Shown here one piece after another: positions 1 to 7,712 of a stretch of 64,000 nt of DNA; the first letter of the stretch is position 1; each line of letters begins with the position of its first letter. Location: contig JBNKOE010000022.1 in NCBI GenBank assembly GCA_050294475.1, positions 79,022 to 143,021 on the forward strand, read 5' to 3'. Source of the DNA: Thalassobellus sp050294475. Lineage in GTDB: Bacteria > Bacteroidota > Bacteroidia > Flavobacteriales > Flavobacteriaceae. The notes beneath the pieces are model-generated. The model saw only the letters and a list, made by a program, of their open reading frames with translations, did not search any database and was not told the origin of the DNA. The translations under genes and the position numbers were made by a program.

Positions 1-101
1 CTGTATTTACAACAGGTAAAGTGTCAGGAAACAGAAGTGAAGTTAGAACTGTTGATGGTAAAAAAGGTTGGGTCAGAACTAAATATCTAAAAAAAGGATG
101 A
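1..101 (+). CDS. 3' end of an SH3-like domain protein (partial)
   Basis: The reading frame beginning at base 3 is open from the window edge to a TGA at 99-101. It ends in a short SH3-type tail with the pattern 'VRTVDGKKGWVRTKYL', typical of the last strands of bacterial SH3 (SH3_3-like) domains. The stop overlaps the ATG of the next gene as ATGA, which suggests translational coupling. The 5' part lies outside the window, so the full product cannot be named. Confidence 0.6.
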   Translation, partial: VFTTGKVSGNRSEVRTVDGKKGWVRTKYLKKG

Positions 102-649
102 GAATAATTTTAATTATAATATCAGGATTGTTTTTTATAGCTTGTAATAATAAAAAAAATAATCATTCGATAGGAGGAGATGCTATTACTATAGAATATT
201 TAAATGAGAATATTTTAAATAATAATATTAAAGACATCAAATCTAAATTTCCTAAAGATTATTTTCTTAAAGATACTTTGATATCTTCTAATGAAGATGA
301 GAGCTTGAAGTGGAATGGAGTAATAGTTTTGAAAGGAGAAAAAGAGGTTTGTTTATTAGAATCTAATTGGTTAAATAAAGAAAAAATTAGTAGAATAACA
401 GTGTACAGTGATGAAGTTAAATACACGGGTAATTTGTCTGTTGGTGTTTCCTTGAAATCTATAGAAACTTACGTAGACAAAAAAAGTTTAAATGAATCTC
501 CAGATGGTTACTTGTTTTTAAAGGATAAGAAAAACTCAAATATTATTTATTCGGTGGAAAATAATACTCTAAACGAAATAAGAAAATACTCGGACATTAA
601 TCAAGATTTTAAAATCGATGAGATTATTATCAGTAGTCTCCCCCGCTAG
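98..649 (+). CDS. Hypothetical lipoprotein, stop codon supplied by a repeat
   Basis: This is a predicted lipoprotein of 183 residues. A hydrophobic leader is followed by a lipobox-like FIAC at residues 13-16, so Cys16 would be the lipidated residue. I recognise no domain in the mature part. It overlaps the preceding SH3-like gene by 4 nt (ATGA), so the two are probably co-transcribed. The last three codons and the TAG lie inside the first copy of the REP-like repeat (640-683). The original C-terminus may therefore have been replaced when the repeat arrived. Function unknown. Confidence 0.7.
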   Translation: MRIILIIISGLFFIACNNKKNNHSIGGDAITIEYLNENILNNNIKDIKSKFPKDYFLKDTLISSNEDESLKWNGVIVLKGEKEVCLLESNWLNKEKISRITVYSDEVKYTGNLSVGVSLKSIETYVDKKSLNESPDGYLFLKDKKNSNIIYSVENNTLNEIRKYSDINQDFKIDEIIISSLPR

Positions 650-755
650 CGCTAGTTTGTAACTAGTGCCGTACCGAGTAAGTAAAAAATTTAATAAAAT
701 GTATTATAAGGAAAAAGTTTTTTTGTTATAGCTAGTTTGCCTCCACTAGAGTATT
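640..755 (+). repeat. REP-like palindromic repeat, copy 1 (RAYT-associated)
   Basis: The core at 640-683 is a C-run, then CGCTAGCGCTAGTTTGTAAC and TAGTGCCGTACCGAGTAAGT. It contains a hairpin CTAGTT-TGT-AACTAG that can extend to about 9 bp with one G-T pair. The AT-rich tail to about 755 is shared in diverged form with copy 2. Such imperfect palindromes next to a REP-associated transposase are the usual substrate of that enzyme family. Confidence 0.75.
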
Positions 756-944
756 CCCCCCGCTAGCGCTAGTTTGTAACTAGTGCCGTACCGAGTAAGT
801 GAAAAAGTTTAATAAAAAATATATTATAAGGAAAAATCTTTTTTTGTTATAGCTAGTTTGCCGCCACTAGAGAATTCTAGCTGTAGCAAGATTATAAGTT
901 TTTACTATATTAGTAACATGAGCAGAAAATACAAGTTTCATAAC
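756..944 (+). repeat. REP-like repeat copy 2 plus RAYT leader and first codons (direct repeat of 1812-2000)
   Basis: This 189-nt block matches 1812-2000 with about four mismatches by eye. It includes the palindromic core (756-800), the AT-rich leader, and the first nine codons of the transposase gene starting at ATG 918. After base 944 the similarity stops abruptly and the sequence becomes the upstream region of a toxin-antitoxin operon. It is therefore the 5' stub of a second transposase copy. Confidence 0.8.
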
Positions 945-980
945 ATTAAGAAATATGGAACAGAAATTGTATCTTTACAA
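918..980 (+). pseudogene. 5' stub of a REP-associated transposase (RAYT)
   Basis: ATG 918 begins MSRKYKFHN, identical to the first nine residues of the intact transposase at 1974. The frame then runs into unrelated sequence and ends at a TAA after 12 further codons. The catalytic HVH and Tyr regions are absent. It looks like a deletion or replacement junction at about 944/945. Confidence 0.65.
970..977 (+). promoter_or_regulatory. Candidate -7 element of the toxin-antitoxin operon
   Basis: TATCTTTA differs by one base from the Bacteroidota -7 consensus TAnnTTTG and lies 23 nt before the antitoxin ATG at 1000. No convincing -33 TTTG is seen. If it is used, the ATG at 955 would be upstream of the transcript, which supports the shorter antitoxin. 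Confidence 0.35.
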
Positions 981-999
981 TAAGAAAAAAGAAATTATT

Positions 1000-1236
1000 A
1001 TGGCAACATTAGATTTAAGAGAAGCTGTTAAAGAATACATAAATACTGCTGATGTAAGATTGTTAAAAATGATAAAAGCATTAGCGGAAAGCTATCAGAA
1101 TGACGAACAAGAACTTACGTTAAGTGAAGAGCAATACAAGATTATTGATAAGCGAAGAGAAGCACATTTAAAAGGAAAAAGTCAATCGTTTACTTGGGAA
1201 CAAGTCAAACAAAACGCAAGAAACGCTGCTAGTTAA
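1000..1236 (+). CDS. Antitoxin, addiction-module component family
   Basis: Predicted antitoxin of 78 residues in a type II toxin-antitoxin pair. It would bind and neutralise the RelE/ParE-like toxin encoded next and probably represses the operon. The C-terminal half (LTLSEEQ...DKRREAHLKG...FTWEQVKQNAR) fits the putative addiction module component family (TIGR02574/PF09720). I chose ATG 1000 over the in-frame ATG 955 because a candidate -7 element lies between them and the extra 15 residues are low-complexity. The TAA at 1234-1236 overlaps the toxin ATG by one base. The whole cassette sits between two copies of a transposase leader. Confidence 0.85.
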   Translation: MATLDLREAVKEYINTADVRLLKMIKALAESYQNDEQELTLSEEQYKIIDKRREAHLKGKSQSFTWEQVKQNARNAAS

Positions 1237-1526
1237 TGAAATATAATTTAGAAGTTAAAGACGAAGCTAACTTAGAAACCATAGAGGCTTATCTTTATTA
1301 TGAAGAAAAACGTACAGGATTAGGCGAAGAGTTTTTAGAGCATTTAGATACGTATTTTGATAGAATTACAGCGAACCCAAAACACTTTCCTTTAAAAAGA
1401 AAACCGTATCGAGAAGCATTTATAAAGCGTTTTCCATTTTTAATTATTTACGAGATTGATAAAAACAAAGTGATTGTATATTCTGTATTCAATACTTGGC
1501 AGAATCCAGAAAAGAAGAATAAATAA
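1236..1526 (+). CDS. Type II toxin, RelE/ParE family
   Basis: Toxin of 96 residues, the usual RelE/ParE length. It shows the family pattern: an N-terminal helix with 'A..DL.E...Y', 'G.G..FL..L......I..NP..FP' in the middle and a C-terminal 'R..FPF.I.Y.ID......V.SV.N' strand pair. Members inhibit growth, either by mRNA cleavage at the ribosome (RelE) or by gyrase poisoning (ParE). Which applies here cannot be told from sequence. The start codon overlaps the antitoxin stop (TAATG), implying coupled translation. Confidence 0.88.
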   Translation: MKYNLEVKDEANLETIEAYLYYEEKRTGLGEEFLEHLDTYFDRITANPKHFPLKRKPYREAFIKRFPFLIIYEIDKNKVIVYSVFNTWQNPEKKNK

Positions 1527-1528
1527 TT

Positions 1529-1645
1529 ATGATAGAATCAGAAATGATTAAAAGGAAACTGGAAATTATACAACTTATATTAGATTGTAATGATGAATCT
1601 ATTTTGTTGCAATGCGAAGTAATTTTAAAAGAAGCAACCGAATAA
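1529..1645 (+). CDS. Small 38-residue ORF, third gene of the toxin-antitoxin cassette
   Basis: ATG 1529 starts 2 nt after the toxin stop codon and encodes MIESEMIKRKLEIIQLILDC and then about 18 more residues to a TAA at 1643-1645. It is mostly amphipathic helix. Its pattern 'I..KLEIIQLILDCNDE..L..CE.IL' resembles the N-terminal dimerisation helix of antitoxins that accompany RelE toxins in Bacteroidota. It stops just before repeat copy 3. It could be a mini-antitoxin, a remnant of a second antitoxin, or fortuitous. Confidence 0.5.
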   Translation: MIESEMIKRKLEIIQLILDCNDESILLQCEVILKEATE

Positions 1646-1647
1646 CT

Positions 1648-1810
1648 CCCCCCGCTAGCGCTAGTTTGTAACTAGTGCCGTACTGAGTAAGTAAAAAGAA
1701 ATTTTAGATATTTTGTTTACTATACAAATCTATATTGTGCCGTATCAAGTAATTAAAATAGAGTTTAATAAAATGTATTATAAGGAAAAAGCTTTTGCAT
1801 TAAAGTGTAA
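1648..1810 (+). repeat. REP-like palindromic repeat, copy 3
   Basis: The core at 1648-1692 matches the other copies with one change (GTACTGAG for GTACCGAG). It is followed by a diverged AT-rich segment that includes a second partial core-like stretch (GTGCCGTATCAAGTAA near 1736-1752). It abuts the 38-residue ORF on the left and copy 4 on the right. Confidence 0.7.
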
Positions 1811-1811
1811 A

Positions 1812-2000
1812 CCCCCCGCTAGCGCTAGTTTGTAACTAGTGCCGTACCGAGTAAGTGAAAAAGTTTAATAAAAAATATATTATAAGGAAAAATCTTTTTT
1901 TGTTATAGCTATTTTACTGCCACTAGAGAATTCTAGCGGTAGCAAGATTATAAGTTTTTACTATATTAGTAACATGAGCAGAAAATACAAGTTTCATAAC
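1812..2000 (+). repeat. REP-like repeat copy 4 and leader of the intact RAYT gene
   Basis: The palindromic core at 1812-1856 is followed by the AT-rich leader that runs into ATG 1974. It is nearly identical to 756-944, giving a long direct repeat that brackets the toxin-antitoxin cassette. Recombination between the two copies would remove about 1056 nt including the toxin-antitoxin genes. Confidence 0.8.
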
Positions 2001-2531
2001 AAGACAGGTTTATATTTTGTGTCATTTGCTACAATAAATTGGATAGATGTATTTACAAGGCAAGTATACTTTAATGTATTAGCAAGCAGTGTAGATTATT
2101 GTAGAAAAGAAAAGGGTATGGAATTGTATGCTTATTGTTTTATGCCAAGCCATGTACATTTTATATTTAGGTCATCAACCGAACAACCTTCAGAATTACT
2201 ACGAGATTTTAAAAGGCATACATCAAAAAAAGTAATAGAAGCTATAGAAAATAATCCACAAGAAAGCCGAAAAGAATGGCTTTTATGGATGTTTGAACGT
2301 GCAGGTAAAAAGAATGCAACAACAAGCAAATACCAATTTTGGCAGCATCATAATAAACCTATTGAGTTGTGGAGCGAAAAGGTAATCAAACAAAAAATAG
2401 ATTACATACATAACAATCCTTTAGAAAGTGGTTTTGTAACCAATGTTGTAGATTGGAAATACTCAAGTGCCAGAAATTTTCAGGGGGATAATACCATTTT
2501 AGAAATTGATGATGTTGGTTTTTTTGGCTAA
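1974..2531 (+). CDS. REP-associated tyrosine transposase (RAYT, Y1/HUH type)
   Basis: Single-domain transposase of 185 residues in the IS200-like Y1_Tnp fold. The metal-binding HUH motif is seen as HVH at residues 60-62 (MPSHVHFIF). The catalytic tyrosine is probably Tyr144 in KIDYIHNNPLESG, a hallmark of this family. These enzymes cut single-stranded REP-like hairpins and are usually domesticated, with scattered non-autonomous repeats rather than full insertion sequences. Four REP-like palindromes lie just upstream, one forming its own leader. The gene looks intact. Confidence 0.9.
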   Translation: MSRKYKFHNKTGLYFVSFATINWIDVFTRQVYFNVLASSVDYCRKEKGMELYAYCFMPSHVHFIFRSSTEQPSELLRDFKRHTSKKVIEAIENNPQESRKEWLLWMFERAGKKNATTSKYQFWQHHNKPIELWSEKVIKQKIDYIHNNPLESGFVTNVVDWKYSSARNFQGDNTILEIDDVGFFG

Positions 2532-2709
2532 GTTTAAGTATTAAAAAAGATTACTTAATTATAGAATAATAGTATAGTACATAATCATTCAAGAATGAAT
2601 GGTTGATTTATTTATATAGGTGAACTCCTTTTATTTAATAAGGTAAAACCCTAATAGATTATAATAGTGTTCTATTAATTTTAAAAATTAAATAATAAGT
2701 TATAATTAA

Positions 2710-3477
2710 GTGAAAAAAATAGGGATTCTTATATTGGTGTTATTTATCTGTTTGGCATTCTCTTCTGATTTGCAAAAAAAGATAGTTAGGCAAGGTGCTT
2801 TTGATATTGAATGTTATATAGCATTAAAAGAAATAAATACTTTCAATACCAATAAAATATATTATTGGTATAAATCTGGAGAAATCCATCAGTCTCAATC
2901 AAATATTGGTGGCAATGTTTTACATAATACATTTATAAAATATTACAGATCTAATCAGTTAGCTGAAAAAGGAGATTTTAACTATGGACTAAAAACTGAT
3001 GTATGGAAAAGTTGGCACGAAAACGGACAATTAAAATTACAAGAATATTGGAATAATGGTTATAAAGATGGAGACGTAACCAAATATGATGTTGATGGTA
3101 ATTTAATTTTGAAAGGTAAATACAAAAACAATTTAAAAGTAGGGCAGTGGATAAACTATAAAACAAAGGACACTACTTATTATAAAAACAATTCTAAATT
3201 AGAAGAAAAACCAACAAACTTTTTACAACGTTTTTTAAGAAAAAAAGATTCTCTTGAAAAAGTTCAAATAAAGTTTGAGAGAGCTAATAATAGAAAAAAC
3301 GACTCTATTAAAAGGGCAAAATTAAAATTAGATAGGCTTATTAAAAAGCGTAATGATTCTATTTCTAAAAAGAAAGAAAAGCTGAAAAGGATTAATCAAA
3401 AGAGATTAGATTCTATTAATAGGTCTAAAAACACAGATAAAGGTTTTTTTAACAAACTATTTAAAAAGAAAAAGTAA
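2710..3477 (+). CDS. MORN-2 repeat protein with basic coiled-coil tail
   Basis: Exported protein of 255 residues with a GTG start and an N-terminal hydrophobic leader (residues 3-18). Residues about 50-160 carry MORN-type repeats of the YwqK kind, seen as 'NG.L....W.NG...G....Y...G.L..KG.Y.N....G.W..Y'. The tail from residue 170 is very basic and contains about three copies of an 18-20 residue unit around R.DSI...K.KL.R.. (also seen as KDSL, NDSI and LDSI), predicted as coiled coil. Function unknown. MORN-2 proteins are often annotated as antitoxin-like only by homology, and nothing here supports that role. Confidence 0.7.
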   Translation: MKKIGILILVLFICLAFSSDLQKKIVRQGAFDIECYIALKEINTFNTNKIYYWYKSGEIHQSQSNIGGNVLHNTFIKYYRSNQLAEKGDFNYGLKTDVWKSWHENGQLKLQEYWNNGYKDGDVTKYDVDGNLILKGKYKNNLKVGQWINYKTKDTTYYKNNSKLEEKPTNFLQRFLRKKDSLEKVQIKFERANNRKNDSIKRAKLKLDRLIKKRNDSISKKKEKLKRINQKRLDSINRSKNTDKGFFNKLFKKKK

Positions 3478-3636
3478 GCAAAATAAAGCTTTGTGATTTA
3501 TAATTTTTACTTAATGTTTTATTTTGTAGTAAACTTGATTTAGTTTGTCTCGTATTTGTGCCTTTTTATGTTTAATACTTATGAATAACGAATAGTTACT
3601 TTATGTATCTGGGAAGTAATTATTTTTTAGCAAAAT

Positions 3637-6138
3637 TTAAAACGAAACTCTAAAACTCATATTAGGAGTAAAGTTAAGAGAAGATTGAGAAATCTTTTCT
3701 ATTTGATTTGTGTTAGTTACATTATAATAACTATTAATAATGTTATTATGATTGAGCAAATTCCAAATAGAGATTCCTAAGTTTGCCTTTGCTTTTTTAC
3801 CTAAATTAAATTGATAGGTTGAAGAAATATCTAGTCTACTATAATCTTTTAAGCGATTGGTGTTAGCAGGCTCGTAATTAACTTGATTATTTGTTATAAT
3901 ATTTTTTGATATTGTATTTGTTGTAGGCTTGCCTGAATGCCAATTATATCCTGCCGAGAATTTAAAGTTTTTAAAAGTATAAACAGCACCTAAAGTTACA
4001 AAGTTTGTGATATCTAAATTATTATGAAATTCCTCATTTTGAAGGTTTTCAAAATCATAATAACTATCCATATACGTATAACTTAACCACGTATTTATGT
4101 TTTTAAATTGCTTTCTTAATAGAAAATCGAAACCATAAACTTTATAACTTCCATCTGTTCTTGCTAATGAGTATTGATTTTGAAATCCTTGGCTTTGTGT
4201 TGTTATACCATCAACTTTTTTTAGATAGCCTTCACCGTTAATTAGCCAACCATTGTTGTTATACTGTAAACCTAAGGCTATTTGTTTGCTTTTAATAATA
4301 GGGATATTAGCACCATTTGAAAGTTGCCAACGGCGTTTTTCTAATCCTAAAAAATCATTTTGTAGATTAATTATTTGTGAGGTAGTTTGGTGTTTTAACT
4401 CTCCTAAAATCTCAAAACTGTAATGGTCATTTATTTTCTGATTAAAACTTAAACGAGGCTCTAAAATAAATTCATTTAGTTTTGGAATATAATTGGCACG
4501 TAAACCAGAAATGAAAGTATTCTTTTTATTTTTGGATAGACTTTTCAACTGAGAGTAAAAACCATGTATTCTTAAAACTTCTGCTATAAACAAGCTATAA
4601 ACAGGATTATCTACTTCATCAAAATTAGTAACTTGAGATTCGATGAATTGATATCCACTAAGTAGAGATAATCTATTGTTAATTTTTAAAGTAGTATTTA
4701 GTTTTATTCCAGTTTCTGAAACTTTATTTTCTTGTGAGGCGCTTTGGTTTTTGGTAATGTCGGCATTATTACCTTTTAGTTTATAATCGGTTTCATAAAT
4801 TTGAAATGTAGATTCAAATTTTGTATTCCAAATTCGCTTATAAGAGAAGCTACCTCCATAGCTAATTTGTTCCAGTTTACTTTCTCTAGATTCGTTATTA
4901 CCATTTATCATAGCATTTTCGGTAAAATCTAATTCGTTTTCTAGCGTTAAAAAACTTAATTTAATTTGGTTTTTTTCATCTATCTGGTAAAGCCATCTTA
5001 AGCTAGTATCATAAAAACCAAATGTTGCATTAGAATTATTTTCACCATTTTGGTTGGTATCTAATTCAGAATTTTGCTTGATTCTTTTAAAGAAAGATTT
5101 ATAAGTTGGTGTTTTATAAAAACTACTTAATCCTTTTCTTGCTGAAATTTGTAATGAAGCTTTTCTACCAGTTGGAACATCAGCAAAGGCATCAAAATTT
5201 AAAAAATTAATGCCCAAACTTATTTTGTAATCAGTATTAAGATCATTACTGGTTTGCATTTCAATAGTTCCAGAAACACCATCAGTATAACTAGCACTTG
5301 TGCCGTTTTTTATAAGAGAAACATGTTCGGTCATTTTAGGATTAAAAATAGAAACCAATCCAAAAAAATGTCCTGACTGGTACATTTTTATACCATCCCA
5401 GAGTATTAAGTTTTCATAATTACCACCGCCTCGTATGTTAATATTTGAAACTGTTTCATCAACACTTTGAATACCAGGTAAGGCTTGCACGGTTTGTAAA
5501 ATATCTGGTTCTATAAGTCCTGGTAAGATACCAAATTCAGATACGTTTATTTGAAACGAGCCATTTTTAAGTTTATTAATCCCTTCTACTAAATAATTTG
5601 AAAGGGTAATCTGTTTTAATTTTACCACGTCGGGATTTAAATAAATAACATTACAAGTGTCTTTTTTTAAAAAATGATATGGTTTTTTGATAGGTTTATA
5701 ACCTAAATGCCTGAATAAAATAGTTTCGGTTTTCTTTTCTGTACTTAATTGAAAATAACCATTTTCATTGCTAATAGCAGAGTTTTTTTCTCCTTGAATA
5801 CTTGCTGAAGAGATTGGTTTTTTGGTAAGCTTATCTTTTATATATCCACAAAGTAAAAAATTTTCTTTTTCTGTTATAGATACAAAATCTTTAAAAATAG
5901 AAAACCGAAATGTTGTTTGCTTTTCTAAATCTTGAATTGCTTTTTTAAACGAAATATCTTTGGGTGGAAACATCACTAAAACCCCATCAATAGTATTAAA
6001 TAAATAATTAAACTTGTATGGGTGTATCGTTTCTAAGTACTCAAGTACTTCAACTAATGGAACTCGTTTTTGTTGTTCTTGTGCTGTTAGATGAAAATTT
6101 AAAAATAGAAAAATTAAAACAAAATATAATTTATTCAC
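3637..6138 (-). CDS. TonB-dependent receptor with STN and CarboxypepD-regulatory domains
   Basis: Outer-membrane receptor for energised uptake. In order: signal peptide; an STN-like domain (about residues 15-100) that signals to FecR; a carboxypeptidase-like regulatory domain (about 105-180); a plug with 'ILQTVQALPGIQSVDE..SNINIRGGG..N.ILWDG' ; then a barrel of about 530 residues, short for the family. The first possible ATG is at 6177, but I prefer the GTG at 6138. It gives a normal signal peptide (VNKLYFVLIFLFLNFHLTAQ) and cuts the overlap with fecR from 47 to 8 nt. It is last in the sigma-antisigma-receptor operon. Substrate unknown; a siderophore or a glycan/peptide are both possible. Confidence 0.88.
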   Translation of the reverse strand: MNKLYFVLIFLFLNFHLTAQEQQKRVPLVEVLEYLETIHPYKFNYLFNTIDGVLVMFPPKDISFKKAIQDLEKQTTFRFSIFKDFVSITEKENFLLCGYIKDKLTKKPISSASIQGEKNSAISNENGYFQLSTEKKTETILFRHLGYKPIKKPYHFLKKDTCNVIYLNPDVVKLKQITLSNYLVEGINKLKNGSFQINVSEFGILPGLIEPDILQTVQALPGIQSVDETVSNINIRGGGNYENLILWDGIKMYQSGHFFGLVSIFNPKMTEHVSLIKNGTSASYTDGVSGTIEMQTSNDLNTDYKISLGINFLNFDAFADVPTGRKASLQISARKGLSSFYKTPTYKSFFKRIKQNSELDTNQNGENNSNATFGFYDTSLRWLYQIDEKNQIKLSFLTLENELDFTENAMINGNNESRESKLEQISYGGSFSYKRIWNTKFESTFQIYETDYKLKGNNADITKNQSASQENKVSETGIKLNTTLKINNRLSLLSGYQFIESQVTNFDEVDNPVYSLFIAEVLRIHGFYSQLKSLSKNKKNTFISGLRANYIPKLNEFILEPRLSFNQKINDHYSFEILGELKHQTTSQIINLQNDFLGLEKRRWQLSNGANIPIIKSKQIALGLQYNNNGWLINGEGYLKKVDGITTQSQGFQNQYSLARTDGSYKVYGFDFLLRKQFKNINTWLSYTYMDSYYDFENLQNEEFHNNLDITNFVTLGAVYTFKNFKFSAGYNWHSGKPTTNTISKNIITNNQVNYEPANTNRLKDYSRLDISSTYQFNLGKKAKANLGISIWNLLNHNNIINSYYNVTNTNQIEKISQSSLNFTPNMSFRVSF

Positions 6139-7042
6139 TATTATGTAATGAAATTTTATTTGACGAGACCATGACATATTTTAGTTTTAAAGGTACCGTA
6201 ATAGATTTTAAAGCCTCTTTTAAATTATCGTGAGTAAACCCACCTGTAAACAATACATTTTCATCATTTAAATTAGATGAGATTTCAACTTTGTATTGTC
6301 TTTCAAGTTCTTCAATAACTTCATGAAAAGGCACTTTTTTAAAATAGCTTGTGTTATGCATCCAAAGTGGTGTGTTTTTGTTATTAACCGTTATAGAGTT
6401 TACTTTTCCATCTATAATGGTATATAAATTACCAGGTAACACTTGCCAAGTTTTATTTTTGTAAGTTAGTGTTACTTCTCCTTCAAAACAATTAACTTCG
6501 AATAAATTTTTTCTGTTTTTTACATTAAACTGAGTTCCTACTACAGTAACCTTACCAATTGATGTGTTTACATCAAAAGCAGATCCTTTGGCAACTTTAA
6601 AAAAAGCTTCCCCATCTAGTGTAAGTGCTCTTTTTTCTGCCCATGTTTCTTTATTAAAAGTAATTTTAGAAACAGCATTAAGTGTTACTTGTGATGCATC
6701 AGGAAGTTCAACCATTCTTTTTTCTGCAATACCTGTTTCAAAATGGGTCGCATTATTTAAAAAGAAAAGAAAAGAAATTCCGAGAGCTACAACAAATACA
6801 CCAGCAATACGTAGCATAGGAGATATCCATTTTCTAATATTATTTAAGCTGTTTTTAGAAGTTATTTTTGCTTTAAGAATACTATAATCTTGTGCTTCTG
6901 AAAAATGAGAAGCACTAAAAGCAGGTGCTTTATTAACTATCTGTTTTAAAAGTTCGTTGTCTTCTAAAAGATCAAAAGCCTTTTTTTCTTCAGGAGTTAA
7001 TGTGCCTGCAAGCCATTTTTTATTTAGGTAATCTTTATCCAT
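6131..7042 (-). CDS. FecR-type anti-sigma factor
   Basis: Inner-membrane sigma regulator of 303 residues. It has a cytoplasmic N-terminus, one membrane segment at about residues 70-92, a periplasmic FecR domain (about 100-200, with 'V.LPDAS.VTLNA.S.I.......R.L.L.GEAFF.V') and a C-terminal DUF4974/STN-like domain ('F..VPFHEVIEELERQY.V.I'). It should hold the sigma factor encoded upstream until the receptor's STN domain reports ligand. It starts 17 nt after the sigma gene and overlaps the receptor gene. Confidence 0.92.
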   Translation of the reverse strand: MDKDYLNKKWLAGTLTPEEKKAFDLLEDNELLKQIVNKAPAFSASHFSEAQDYSILKAKITSKNSLNNIRKWISPMLRIAGVFVVALGISFLFFLNNATHFETGIAEKRMVELPDASQVTLNAVSKITFNKETWAEKRALTLDGEAFFKVAKGSAFDVNTSIGKVTVVGTQFNVKNRKNLFEVNCFEGEVTLTYKNKTWQVLPGNLYTIIDGKVNSITVNNKNTPLWMHNTSYFKKVPFHEVIEELERQYKVEISSNLNDENVLFTGGFTHDNLKEALKSITVPLKLKYVMVSSNKISLHNSE

Positions 7043-7059
7043 ATATCATGCATCTAATA

Positions 7060-7611
7060 CTATAACAATTTAGATGTCTTTTTTGCGTAAAATTTATTAA
7101 ATTCTTCAAGTTCAGCTTTTAATTTTAACGAAGCGTTGTAAACTCTACTATCTACTACACGCCTTGTTACATCTAGCATATCGGCAATTTCTTTATGCGA
7201 TTTTTTATCAGCTTTACTCAATAAAAAGGTTATGCGTTGTTCTTCGGGTAATTTACTTAATGCTTTTTGATATTTTTCAAAAAACTGTGCTTCCTGCATA
7301 ATAAACTCAGGACTTTCATTTGTGTAACTCTTTGTAGGTTCTTGTTTGTAACGCATCACTACTTTTTGATGTTTAATTTCATTTAGCATCATATTACTGG
7401 CAACCTTAAAAAGAAAAGCACGTGCAGAGCTAGGAACTACATTTTTACAATTTTCCCATAATTTAATAAATGCTTCTTGCATTTTATCATTTGGGTCTAA
7501 GTGTTCACCAAATTTATAATACAAGAAATCGTGTAAATTTTTGGAGTATTTTGAGTAAATACTAGAGAATATTTTTTCCTCACATATGTGGTTTCTAATT
7601 TCTTTTGGCAT
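7060..7611 (-). CDS. ECF RNA polymerase sigma factor, FecI-like
   Basis: Sigma-70 family factor of 183 residues, ECF type. Region 2 is seen around 'YSKNLHDFLYYKFGEHLDPNDKMQEAFIKLW' (shown here as its key pattern: D..QEAF.KLW). Region 4 is at about 125-170 with 'LPEEQRITFLLS...K.SHKEIADML.V....V..RVY.A'. It is first in the operon with fecR and the receptor and probably drives receptor expression. A divergent lipoprotein gene begins 101 nt away and may be part of the regulon. Confidence 0.9.
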   Translation of the reverse strand: MPKEIRNHICEEKIFSSIYSKYSKNLHDFLYYKFGEHLDPNDKMQEAFIKLWENCKNVVPSSARAFLFKVASNMMLNEIKHQKVVMRYKQEPTKSYTNESPEFIMQEAQFFEKYQKALSKLPEEQRITFLLSKADKKSHKEIADMLDVTRRVVDSRVYNASLKLKAELEEFNKFYAKKTSKLL

Positions 7612-7712
7612 TACGGTAGATTATTCATTAAATTTAGAAAAAAAAACGATACTTGGGTAATTTTATTGAATAGGTTGTTATATATATGAAACGTATTAAT
7701 TAAATAGTTGTT

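Noticed and set aside
756..2000. CRISPR array from the repeated CGCTAGCGCTAG units
   Set aside because: The units are irregularly spaced, differ in length and are palindromic repeats tied to a REP-associated transposase. There are no uniform spacers or cas genes.
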